64,000 nt of DNA, taken from NCBI GenBank assembly GCA_913049685.1, contig CAJWZD010000001.1, positions 1 through 64,000 on the forward strand, in the 5' to 3' direction. Of the stretch, positions 56,479 through 64,000 are shown in pieces. Each line of letters starts with the position of its first letter. Positions within the stretch are counted from its first letter, which is position 1. Origin of the DNA: an uncultured Fidelibacterota bacterium (lineage in GTDB: Bacteria; Fidelibacterota; Marinisomatia; Marinisomatales; TCS55). A model generated the notes under the pieces. That model was given only the letters and a program-made list of their open reading frames with translations, did not search any database and was not told where the DNA came from. The position numbers and the translations under genes are program-made.

Positions 56479-59400
56479 CTACTTCATCAGTATCATTTTT
56501 TGAGTACGAGTAAAGTTCGCTGACTCAAGTCTGTAGAAGTATACACCAGAAGGCATGTTGGATGCGTTCCATGTTACTTTATGGACTCCTGCAGGTCTGT
56601 ACTCATCAACTAGCTTAACCAGTTCGCGGCCAAGTACGTCATAAATCATAAGCTTAGTTGGCCCAGCTAATCCCAACGAATACTGAATTGTCGTAGTTGG
56701 GTTAAATGGATTAGGATAGTTTCTTTCTAAAGCAAAGGTCGAAGCAACAATGTCCTCTTCTGTACTTAAGACATTACCATCGTATTTTCCAATGTATGTA
56801 TGCGACCAAACGCCAGGTGTTTGCCAAGCATTGTCATTGTTATTCTTTGACATTACAAGGTTACCTTCATAAGCACCGTCATTATCGTGCCATGTAGGCT
56901 CAATTGGTATTCGCATACCTTCTTTCGCAACAAACACAGAGTCTGTATTGATTTTAGCCAGTGAGTCAAGGTCAATGCTGAATTCAAAAGCAGCATTTGG
57001 AGACCCATTTACTGCTGATGTAGCGTATGTTACATAGCTTTGATGGCTTAATCCAGTTGTGGTTCCAAACTCTACAAAAGCGCTATCACCAAAGAAAACG
57101 AATTTATAGTCTGGTTCAGCTCCTCGCTGAGCACCACCATGTTTTGCGCCTCTTTGATCATATAAACCTATGAATACTTCCAAAGCATCCTGCTCAAACC
57201 ATGTCCCGGTTTTGTCTAAGTTGAAAACATCATCCGTAACATCAGCTGCTATGTATAGACTATCAGCATCAACAGCTAAATAAAGCTTAACAAAAGCATC
57301 ATCATCATTATCAATAGTGTTGATAACTTTTGGAGTACCCATGGAATTCATTGAAACTCCCATTTCAATTGGATGTATACCGCTACTTACCCACTCTGCA
57401 ATATCTCCATCAGCCTTGAAGCTGGAAGGAGCAGCAACTGCAATCGTAGGAATACCGCGAGCCATATTACTAACCGAGGAGGTCATTGCAGCAACTTTAC
57501 TTTTATTTCCTGCAGCATCCGTAGCAACTACAGCATAGTACCATTTTGTGTTGCGATCTGATAAGGGCATTGTAAGGTCGTGATATGCCTCTTGTGTGCC
57601 TTCAGCAACACTCAGGGCAACAACATCAGCGCCAACTAATGAGTCAGCACTAGCAGTACTGAAAGGAGTGCGACTTGCATAAACGTCGTATGTTTCACCA
57701 AATTCTCCAGTTACATCATCCCATACCACAGCATTGGTATAACTCCCAGGAATAGCATCAACATTTCCAGCAACTGCTGGTGATACAAAATCAAAGGAAG
57801 GTTTACCAGTCCATGCCTCTGTTATCATCATTGTTTCGCCTTCGTAACCTGAGCCCTGAGCAATGAATTGAAACACCTTAACCTTTGTGGTATCAAAACC
57901 TGAAGTTGTGTTGTCACCATAAACAAAATCCTTTAAGGCTAGTTTAACATGGTGCCATTTATCGTCTGCTGTAATATCAACTTCTTTTACAAGTTTACCG
58001 CTACCAGCTTCGTACTGAAGACGAATATTGTTACCAGAAAATTTAGCGGTCTTGTATTTAAATTGGATACTGTCTTTCATCCATTCATAGCTCATGTCAT
58101 GGTTTGGATCGATATTCCAACCGGCACCGGTAACACTCCACCCGTCACCGCCCATGGTCCATTTAAGTGCATTCGTCTCAGAAGATGTTCCAGCTCCATT
58201 CACTACTTCTAAAGTAGAAGCGGATCCAGCTCCCCATCCAAATGGATTGCCTAAGTCAGCTGGCGATGCCTTACCGTTGAAATAAACGTAAGGTTGCGTT
58301 TTTCTACCTTTGAGGGTCATATTATCGAAATAAACAGTTGCGGTCGCAACAGATCGATCGGTTGCGTTTCCAGAAAACTCAAACGCATACCCTTTGATTC
58401 TATCTGTATCAAATGTTGTATTACCAGAAATGCCTGCCCAACCGGTTCTATTAAATCCGTTTTTGTTATCCCAATTGTTTGGATCTTCAACAAGTGGAAT
58501 ATCGACGGTTGCCCAACCAGACATCGCAGCGCCTAATCGTGGAGCTGTGAACGAGTAGTAATATTCCCCTAGAGTAGCTCCACCATCACCGTCAGCTGGA
58601 ATATATGATGGGTTAGCAACGTTACTGTACTCAATAACGTTAAAACGTATTTCTATCACTTGATCATGGCTCGCTGCTTCTGGCATATAATATTGGAAAG
58701 AGACCGTATCATACTTTGACCAGTCATAGAAACCGTTAGCAGTATCAGGATGCATGTGTTGTAGTTTAGCATAGCCGCCCCAACCTTCAGTACCATGAAC
58801 AGCAACATCTAGCTTCATAGATCCAGAGCCCTCATTTTTTATATCGGTTGAATACGAAACATTAACATATCCAGTATCTGTGCCTGCACCCTCATTTACC
58901 TCATAATGACCAGGAAATGAGTCATTCACCGCTCCACTTCCCGCTACACCCCATTCAAAATATTGCCAATAATTTGTGTCAGTTGACGCAGCATTAAACA
59001 TATTAATTTTTGGAGTCGTGTCTCCTGTCCAAGTTCCAGCAGCGTGAGTACGAACAGGTCCGGTTCCAGCTGTTGATCCGCCGCCGCCGCCAGTTGATCC
59101 GCCGCCGCCAGTTGATGTCCATGCTGTTCCACTAAAATTGCCATTCACAGCGCCAGGAGTACCTTTTTTCCCAGTTACAATTCCCCAGCTCGCTGGTAAG
59201 GAATTATCCGCAGCAAAATCTGTTAATTCCAATGATGGTCCAAGGCCATCAGCGCTAGCTGCAGCTGCAGTTGGGGGAGATCCAGATGATTTTGCACCCC
59301 AATCACCCTCATCATCATAATCAACAATGTCAACCGTGTCTCCGGAAGCAGTTACAATCACAATGTCTTCACCGCTATTTGATAAAGCTCCATTTCCTGA

Positions 59401-59739
59401 ACCAGGTCCCCATTCTAAGTCAGCATCAGTACCGTGATCAGCTTTAAATCTTTCTTTACTTCTTGCAACAACAAGATACTTACCAGCCCCAATTGTTGTT
59501 CCACTTGGAAATGTAAAGTCAAATCCTTGTACAAATTGATAGCCAGACATATCAACATCGGATTGCCCAGCATTAAATAATTCTACAAACTCACCATCGT
59601 CATCAGTACTGTACGTACTCACATCACCTGGTGTAGTCTCGTAGTATGGATTAAACATAATCTCATTGATTACTACCTGTGAAAATGCTGTAGATAGTAA
59701 TAATAAACTTGAAAAGAAAAACGTTATCGTTTTTTGCAT
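56479..59739 (-). CDS. Surface protein with lamin-tail, CBM11-like and CBM9-like modules and CTD
   Basis: A 1,086-aa secreted protein. Signal peptide (1-20); lamin-tail domain (about 22-195; VVINEIMFNP, EFVELFNAG); a Gly/Ser/Thr linker (about 207-225); a CBM11-like jelly-roll (about 240-480; DWSKYDTVSFQYYMPE, AYFDNMTL-type end); a second jelly-roll (about 485-650); a fibronectin-like region (about 665-760); a CBM9/DOMON-like module (about 785-920; LYLAVDADSLYIAADVTDD, DALEVFIGLYD); and a type IX-like CTD (about 1000-1086; NYPNPFNPTTTIQY). No catalytic motif seen. CBM11 relatives bind beta-1,3-1,4-glucans, matching the neighbouring enzymes. Divergent from the LacI gene and closed by its own terminator. 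Confidence 0.82.
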   Translation of the reverse strand: MQKTITFFFSSLLLLSTAFSQVVINEIMFNPYYETTPGDVSTYSTDDDGEFVELFNAGQSDVDMSGYQFVQGFDFTFPSGTTIGAGKYLVVARSKERFKADHGTDADLEWGPGSGNGALSNSGEDIVIVTASGDTVDIVDYDDEGDWGAKSSGSPPTAAAASADGLGPSLELTDFAADNSLPASWGIVTGKKGTPGAVNGNFSGTAWTSTGGGGSTGGGGGSTAGTGPVRTHAAGTWTGDTTPKINMFNAASTDTNYWQYFEWGVAGSGAVNDSFPGHYEVNEGAGTDTGYVNVSYSTDIKNEGSGSMKLDVAVHGTEGWGGYAKLQHMHPDTANGFYDWSKYDTVSFQYYMPEAASHDQVIEIRFNVIEYSNVANPSYIPADGDGGATLGEYYYSFTAPRLGAAMSGWATVDIPLVEDPNNWDNKNGFNRTGWAGISGNTTFDTDRIKGYAFEFSGNATDRSVATATVYFDNMTLKGRKTQPYVYFNGKASPADLGNPFGWGAGSASTLEVVNGAGTSSETNALKWTMGGDGWSVTGAGWNIDPNHDMSYEWMKDSIQFKYKTAKFSGNNIRLQYEAGSGKLVKEVDITADDKWHHVKLALKDFVYGDNTTSGFDTTKVKVFQFIAQGSGYEGETMMITEAWTGKPSFDFVSPAVAGNVDAIPGSYTNAVVWDDVTGEFGETYDVYASRTPFSTASADSLVGADVVALSVAEGTQEAYHDLTMPLSDRNTKWYYAVVATDAAGNKSKVAAMTSSVSNMARGIPTIAVAAPSSFKADGDIAEWVSSGIHPIEMGVSMNSMGTPKVINTIDNDDDAFVKLYLAVDADSLYIAADVTDDVFNLDKTGTWFEQDALEVFIGLYDQRGAKHGGAQRGAEPDYKFVFFGDSAFVEFGTTTGLSHQSYVTYATSAVNGSPNAAFEFSIDLDSLAKINTDSVFVAKEGMRIPIEPTWHDNDGAYEGNLVMSKNNNDNAWQTPGVWSHTYIGKYDGNVLSTEEDIVASTFALERNYPNPFNPTTTIQYSLGLAGPTKLMIYDVLGRELVKLVDEYRPAGVHKVTWNASNMPSGVYFYRLESANFTRTQKMILMK
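59072..59110. repeat. Short in-frame GC-rich repeat coding a Gly-Ser linker
   Basis: Two units opening GTTGATCCGCCGCCGCC (59072-59092 and 59093-59110) differ by one triplet and encode GGGGST-type linker on the minus strand, a local GC spike in an AT-rich region. Length changes by triplets would keep frame. Confidence 0.75.
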
Positions 59740-59745
59740 GTTAAA

Positions 59746-59753
59746 CCTCTCTC
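59746..59753 (-). promoter_or_regulatory. Purine-rich ribosome binding site of the LTD/CBM gene
   Basis: GAGAGAGG on the minus strand, six bases before ATG 59739; the same block precedes the CTD genes starting at 24789 and 31790. Confidence 0.55.
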
Positions 59754-59829
59754 AAATAATTTAGTCTGCTGAAATAGCTCCATAAAGTATTAAATAATTA
59801 TAAATTACGCAAATAACATTCTTTCAAAG

Positions 59830-59844
59830 TGCAAATTTTTTGCA
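59830..59844. promoter_or_regulatory. Candidate LacI operator, TGCAAA-N3-TTTGCA
   Basis: Perfect 6-base arms around TTT, 30 bases before the LacI start, in the gap shared with the divergent LTD/CBM gene. Position suits autoregulation plus control of the divergent gene. Confidence 0.5.
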
Positions 59845-59874
59845 TAATATCGATTAAGAATTTTCCCAATCAAA

Positions 59875-60891
59875 ATGGCTTCAGGATTAAAAGACATATC
59901 AAGCTTGACGGGTTATTCGCTTTCAACAGTTTCAAGGGTGCTTGCAAACAAAATAAGTGGTGACTCACAAAGTGCAAAAGAAATATTATCTGCTGCTCGA
60001 GAAATTGGCTACAGTAAGTATCGGGATGCGTCACCATCATCTAACAGGATACTCGATATTGCGTTGATAACGCAGCACTTCTCAGAAGAATTTTATGCCT
60101 ATCTTTACGCAAGTTTTGACCGAATTTGTGCAAAGGAAGGACACTGCCTAACAATACACTCTCTTCGATATAATAAATCAATTAAGGAGCAGCTTTTATA
60201 CCTTTCACAAAATCACGATGGTTTTATACTTTTTTTACCAACACTAGATTCTTATGGATACCGAATAATTAAAAATTCATTGGCAGGGTACCCCATTATA
60301 TCAATTGCACCAGTTTTCGAGCCAGTATTTGATACATTTACTTTTGATTCATATCAAGGAGGGGTGCTTGCTGCTAAACAGCTCATTGAATCTGGCTGTA
60401 AAAGATTTGGAGTCATACATGGGCCTCCTGAAAAATGGGAAGCAGAATTACGCAAAAATGGCTTTAAAGATACCATTGAAAAAGAGGGTAAAAAAATAGA
60501 CTGGGATTATCGCGGAGATTATTCTTTCGAATCTGGTGAAAAAGCATTTCATGATATCAATAATAAAGAAATATCAGAAGTTGGGATATTTGCTAGCAAT
60601 GATCAAATGGCAGTTGGCTTCATTCATGCTGCTCTTGAAAAAAAGGTAAAGATACCAGGTGATTATTTTATTATTGGATATGATAACATATTATTTAGTA
60701 AAATTTTCTTTCCAAAACTCACAACAATCAACACAAACGTAGATCAATTATCATCTGAGGCGCTTGATTATCTAATGCGGATGATCAAAGGTCAGGTTCA
60801 AATAGGTGCATCTGCTAAGAAAACACTAATTCCCGTTGAATTGGTTGTGAGAGACACAGATAAAAGAGGTAAAAATGATAAACATACTTAA
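59875..60891 (+). CDS. LacI family transcriptional regulator
   Basis: A 338-aa repressor. Residues 4-24 form the helix-turn-helix (LKDISSLTGYSLSTVSRVLAN), followed by the hinge region (AAREIGYSKY), and about 57-330 the periplasmic-binding-protein-like sensor domain (FDSYQGGVLAAKQLIESG, GIFASNDQMAVGF, FIIGYDN, TTINTNVDQLSSEALDYL). It should respond to a sugar. It is the first gene of an operon with GH3 and ROK kinase, so a glucose- or beta-glucoside-derived inducer is likely. Its 3' end overlaps the GH3 start by 17 bases. No clear ribosome site precedes the ATG. Confidence 0.93.
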   Translation: MASGLKDISSLTGYSLSTVSRVLANKISGDSQSAKEILSAAREIGYSKYRDASPSSNRILDIALITQHFSEEFYAYLYASFDRICAKEGHCLTIHSLRYNKSIKEQLLYLSQNHDGFILFLPTLDSYGYRIIKNSLAGYPIISIAPVFEPVFDTFTFDSYQGGVLAAKQLIESGCKRFGVIHGPPEKWEAELRKNGFKDTIEKEGKKIDWDYRGDYSFESGEKAFHDINNKEISEVGIFASNDQMAVGFIHAALEKKVKIPGDYFIIGYDNILFSKIFFPKLTTINTNVDQLSSEALDYLMRMIKGQVQIGASAKKTLIPVELVVRDTDKRGKNDKHT

Positions 60892-62695
60892 ATCATCGAT
60901 AATCCCAATATTTCTTCTTTCGTTTTTTGGGTGCTCTGACACTAAAAGCAAAGAGCTGGCTTCGGACATGGCATTTGTCGATTCATTGATGGCGAGAATG
61001 ACGCTTGAAGAGAAGCTGGGGCAAATGACGCAGGTTGATCGTCAATTTTTGAGCGATATTTCAGATATATCCAAATACGGACTTGGATCCTTATTGAGTG
61101 GTGGAGGCAGTACTCCAGAGGTTAATGAGCCAAAGGCCTGGGCGGATATGTATGATAGCTATCAAAGAGAAGCGTTGAAATCTAGACTGAAAATACCTCT
61201 TATTTATGGAATAGATGCTGTGCATGGGCATAACAATGTTGTTGGGGCTACAATTTTTCCCCATAACATTGGTTTGGGGGCTACACGTGATCCACAAATC
61301 GTAGAGGCTGTTGCACGAGCTACAGCTCTTGAGGTTGCAGCCACAGGAATAGACTGGGATTTTGCACCGTGCCTCGCAGTTCCAGATGATTTTCGCTGGG
61401 GAAGAACCTATGAAGGGTTTTCTGAAAACACTGAACTGGTTTCGGAGCTTGGTGGTGCTGCAGTTAGAGGATATCAATCTGCAGAAATCAATAATCCCAA
61501 TGGTGTATTAGCCTGCGCGAAGCATTTTATTGGTGATGGCGGTGTAGCATTCGGTACAGGTATAAATAGTTTAATTGATCAAGGTGATCTACAGATCGAT
61601 GAGGAAGAGCTTAGAAGAGTTCATTTACCTCCTTTTAAAAAGGCAATTGACGAAGGTGTTGCAACTTTTATGGCTGCATACAACAGTTGGAATGATTTGA
61701 GATGTCATGCAAGTAAATATCTGTTAACCGATTTGCTCAAAGATGAACTGGGATTTGAAGGTTTTGTTGTTTCAGATTGGGCTGCAATAGAAAATATACC
61801 AGGTGATTATAAATCTGATATAATTATTTCAATTAATGCAGGAATAGACATGGTTATGGTGCCTGGTGCAGTAAGAGACGGTAAAGAGTCTTTTCAAAAT
61901 TTTCTAAAACTCTTTAAGGAGTCTGTTGAGGAAGGGTCTATACCTATGGAACGGGTAGATGATGCAGTAAAAAGAATCCTTCTCATAAAGAAACAATCTG
62001 GATTGTTTGAAAGACCATTCAGTGACCAAAGTCTGCTTTCTAATATTGGCTCTCAAAGTCATAGAGACATTGCAAGGGAAGCAGTTAAAAAAAGTATGGT
62101 CCTTTTGAAAAATAATAATAACGTACTACCTCTTCCAAAGTCTGGAAAAACAATTGTGGTAGCGGGCAAAGGAGCAAACGACATAGGCATGCAATCTGGT
62201 GGATGGACAATAAGCTGGCAAGGTGGAATGGGTCAAACAACAGATGGTACAACAATTTTAGATGCAATAAAATCGAGTGTTGACCCGGGAACAGTTGTTG
62301 AATATAGTGCTGATGGTAAAGGATATACTGGAGACCTTGCTGTAGTTGTAATTGGTGAAAAACCCTACGCAGAGATGATGGGCGATCGTACAGATCTTAA
62401 GCTTGATAAGGAAGATCGTGATGTTATTGCTAGGTTTACTGAAAACGATGTACCGGTTGTTGTTGTATTGCTTTCAGGAAGACCCATGATAGTGACTGAA
62501 GAAGTAGATAAATGGGATGGTTTCATTGCAGCATGGCTTCCTGGAACAGAGGGCTCTGGTGTTGCAGACGTGCTCTTTGGTGACTACAAACCTACCGGCA
62601 AACTTTCATTTAGCTGGCCAAAGAGTATGGATCAATTTCCAATAGATCCGAACGATGACCACCTATATAAATTTGGATATGGCTTAACTTACTAA
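60875..62695 (+). CDS. GH3 beta-glucosidase / exo-beta-glucanase, putative lipoprotein
   Basis: A 606-aa two-domain GH3 enzyme. Signal with lipobox-like FFGC (Cys20); barrel domain (about 30-375) with nucleophile Asp301 in VVSDWAAI; alpha/beta sandwich (about 395-606) with acid/base Glu495 in VIGEKPYAEMMGD, the arrangement of the barley exohydrolase branch. It ends at FGYGLTY with no fibronectin III domain. It should release glucose from beta-1,3 or mixed-linkage oligosaccharides in the periplasm. A ribosome site (AGAGG) lies within the end of the LacI gene; the ROK gene follows by 15 bp. Confidence 0.94.
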   Translation: MINILKSSIIPIFLLSFFGCSDTKSKELASDMAFVDSLMARMTLEEKLGQMTQVDRQFLSDISDISKYGLGSLLSGGGSTPEVNEPKAWADMYDSYQREALKSRLKIPLIYGIDAVHGHNNVVGATIFPHNIGLGATRDPQIVEAVARATALEVAATGIDWDFAPCLAVPDDFRWGRTYEGFSENTELVSELGGAAVRGYQSAEINNPNGVLACAKHFIGDGGVAFGTGINSLIDQGDLQIDEEELRRVHLPPFKKAIDEGVATFMAAYNSWNDLRCHASKYLLTDLLKDELGFEGFVVSDWAAIENIPGDYKSDIIISINAGIDMVMVPGAVRDGKESFQNFLKLFKESVEEGSIPMERVDDAVKRILLIKKQSGLFERPFSDQSLLSNIGSQSHRDIAREAVKKSMVLLKNNNNVLPLPKSGKTIVVAGKGANDIGMQSGGWTISWQGGMGQTTDGTTILDAIKSSVDPGTVVEYSADGKGYTGDLAVVVIGEKPYAEMMGDRTDLKLDKEDRDVIARFTENDVPVVVVLLSGRPMIVTEEVDKWDGFIAAWLPGTEGSGVADVLFGDYKPTGKLSFSWPKSMDQFPIDPNDDHLYKFGYGLTY

Positions 62696-62710
62696 GAGCG
62701 CAAAAGCAAA

Positions 62711-63598
62711 ATGTCTTACAGGTTAGGTATTGATCTTGGTGGCACAAAAATTGAAGCTGTGATTATTGATGAACAGTTCCAAGTTGTAAAAAGAGAACGT
62801 GTGCCAACAAATAGAGATGACGGCTATGAAGCAATCATTGAAAGAATAATTACATTGTCCAAATCAATGATTGTTGGCTACGAGGAGTTTGAAGGACCTA
62901 TAGGGATTTGCACACCTGGGACCATAGAAGCAGAAACCGGCTTATTAAAAAACAGCAATACGGTTTGTTTGATTGGAAAGCCAATTCAAAAGGATATGGA
63001 GTCTCAATTAGGGATACCTGTTCTAATGGAAAACGATGCAAACTGCTTTGCATTGGCTGAAGCGACTTTAGGCGCCGGTAAGAAATATAATGTAGTTTTT
63101 GGCGTGATACTTGGAACTGGATGCGGCGGTGGCGTTACCATGCTTAAAAATATTCACCGTGGAGCTAACAGAATTGCGGGAGAATGGGGACATCATTGTT
63201 TGCACCCAGACGGTCGTGAATGCTATTGCGGTAATAGAGGGTGTCTTGAGGCATATATTTCTGGAACCGCTCTTGAGAAAGAGTGGTATGAGCTAACCGG
63301 TGAAAAGCATAGAGTTACGGACATTATTGATACCGGGATGCATGAAAAGCACCCTGAATGGAAAGCAAATTTTTTAAAGAATTTTGGCAGAGGACTCGCA
63401 AACGTTATTGATATTCTTGACCCCCATGCCATAGTTTTGGGTGGTGGATTATCTAAGATAGATTTTCTATATACAGAGGGCAAAGACTCTGTATATAAAG
63501 AAACATTCAGTAAGATTGTGCGCACACCTATTTTAAAAAATAAATTGGGCGATTCTGCTGGAGTTTTTGGCGCTGCTATGCTATCGGACTACATGTGA
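62711..63598 (+). CDS. ROK family sugar kinase (glucokinase-like)
   Basis: A 295-aa cytoplasmic kinase. ATP-binding LGIDLGGTKIEAVI (5-18), sugar-binding MENDANCFALAEA, GTGCGGGV, GEWGHHCLHPDG and the ROK zinc motif CYCGNRGCLEAY, then VLGGGLSK. It probably phosphorylates glucose released by GH3, feeding glycolysis; fructose or N-acetylmannosamine kinases share these motifs, so specificity is inferred from context. It has no N-terminal DNA-binding domain, so it is a kinase rather than a ROK repressor. Its stop overlaps the next start by 4 bases. Confidence 0.92.
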   Translation: MSYRLGIDLGGTKIEAVIIDEQFQVVKRERVPTNRDDGYEAIIERIITLSKSMIVGYEEFEGPIGICTPGTIEAETGLLKNSNTVCLIGKPIQKDMESQLGIPVLMENDANCFALAEATLGAGKKYNVVFGVILGTGCGGGVTMLKNIHRGANRIAGEWGHHCLHPDGRECYCGNRGCLEAYISGTALEKEWYELTGEKHRVTDIIDTGMHEKHPEWKANFLKNFGRGLANVIDILDPHAIVLGGGLSKIDFLYTEGKDSVYKETFSKIVRTPILKNKLGDSAGVFGAAMLSDYM

Positions 63599-63852
63599 GG
63601 TTTGCAAAATGGCTGTATCATTTGGATGGCATAGATCAACTGATTATAGTTGGTTTTTTTCTTTTTAGCATTGGTCTTTCATATTTATCTATAAATATTT
63701 TTCGTTTTTGGTACGACAGAATGCATCAAAAAGGGTACTCATATGAATTTAGAATCACTCCTTTTTTTCTCCTTATTTTAGCCATGTTTTATTCAACTAT
63801 TTTGTATATCTCAATGGGAGAAAATATTACAAAATGGATAAGAGACTTTTAG
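63595..63852 (+). CDS. Small two-helix membrane protein of unknown function
   Basis: An 85-aa protein with two predicted membrane segments (about residues 15-36 and 53-72) joined by a basic loop (FRFWYDRMHQKGYSYEFR). The start is GTG in a GTGA overlap with the ROK kinase stop, which supports translation by coupling. I do not recognise the family. It may be the last gene of the LacI-GH3-ROK operon. Confidence 0.6.
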   Translation: MRFAKWLYHLDGIDQLIIVGFFLFSIGLSYLSINIFRFWYDRMHQKGYSYEFRITPFFLLILAMFYSTILYISMGENITKWIRDF

Positions 63853-63867
63853 AGCTTTTTACGATAA

Positions 63868-64000
63868 ATGACTACTCTAACTTTATTTAATTATAATAAA
63901 AATAAATGGTGGGCATTTAAACAAATGGGCTTACACAGACCCCATTTTTTGAATATTAAGGGTCTTCATTTTTTTAAGATGCTAGGAACTGGAAGCAGCC
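63868..64000 (+). CDS. Start of a gene cut by the window edge, possibly spheroidene monooxygenase (CrtA)-like
   Basis: An open frame from ATG 63868 runs off the window (44 codons). The visible part has WWAFKQMGLHRPHFLN and GLHFFKMLGTGSS. The pattern of an aromatic-rich start, WAFKQM and a GL-F-K-LGTG stretch recalls the N-terminus of CrtA-like monooxygenases, but too little is present to be firm. It begins 15 bases after the previous stop. Confidence 0.4.
   Translation, partial: MTTLTLFNYNKNKWWAFKQMGLHRPHFLNIKGLHFFKMLGTGSS

Overview
The window is a low-GC, gene-dense chromosome segment of a Gram-negative FCB-group bacterium. The best guess is candidate phylum Marinimicrobia (SAR406) or a close relative. 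Grounds: many large secreted proteins end in a type IX-secretion-like C-terminal domain (CTD) opening with a YPNPFNPTT-type motif; there are four PorV/FadL-like outer-membrane barrels and four carboxypeptidase-regulatory-domain TonB-dependent receptors (TBDRs); no SusD is present. The phylum is an inference from protein style, since no phylogenetic marker is available beyond one tRNA. No mobile element, CRISPR array or rRNA was seen. No gap between genes exceeds 300 bases; the largest is 31791-32017.

Layout. (1) 16-8772: tRNA-Phe, then a leftward run of seven genes: an SCCPDH-like reductase, TrhO, M28 and S9 peptidases, a Ser-rich lipoprotein and a PorV-like barrel. (2) 8831-11338: a stand-alone TonB-linked barrel. 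(3) 11468-27536, alpha-glucan region: a leftward GH13 amylase plus YjbQ, and divergently a GH97 alpha-glucosidase followed by TBDR / ~1,300-aa CTD protein / PorV-like (trio 1) and a multidomain putative carbohydrate-binding CTD protein. (4) 27562-31790: a PGRP-type amidase and an FG-GAP/jelly-roll protein, both with CTD and both bounded by strong terminators. (5) 32018-39215: trio 2, with no enzymes attached. (6) 56389 back to 39195: a leftward ten-gene run starting with trio 3, then a SurA-like lipoprotein, a circularly permuted GH16, a laminarinase-type GH16 lipoprotein, a GH5, a CotH protein, an SRPBCC protein and a DUF2834-like membrane protein. (7) 56479-59739: a CTD protein with lamin-tail and CBM11/CBM9-like modules. 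(8) 59875-63852: LacI regulator, GH3 beta-glucosidase, ROK sugar kinase and a small membrane protein. (9) The start of a cut gene at 63868.

Working model (inference). The cell digests storage or wall glucans. Surface GH16 and GH5 enzymes would cut beta-glucans (laminarin or mixed-linkage), the amylase and GH97 would handle alpha-glucans, GH3 would finish beta-oligosaccharides, ROK kinase would phosphorylate the glucose and LacI would sense it. Where a Bacteroidetes polysaccharide locus would have SusC/SusD, this window has three copies of a different cassette: TBDR, a very large CTD protein of one unrecognised family, and a PorV-like barrel. The last two genes overlap by exactly four bases in all three copies. 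This cassette is the most promising candidate for an undescribed system here.
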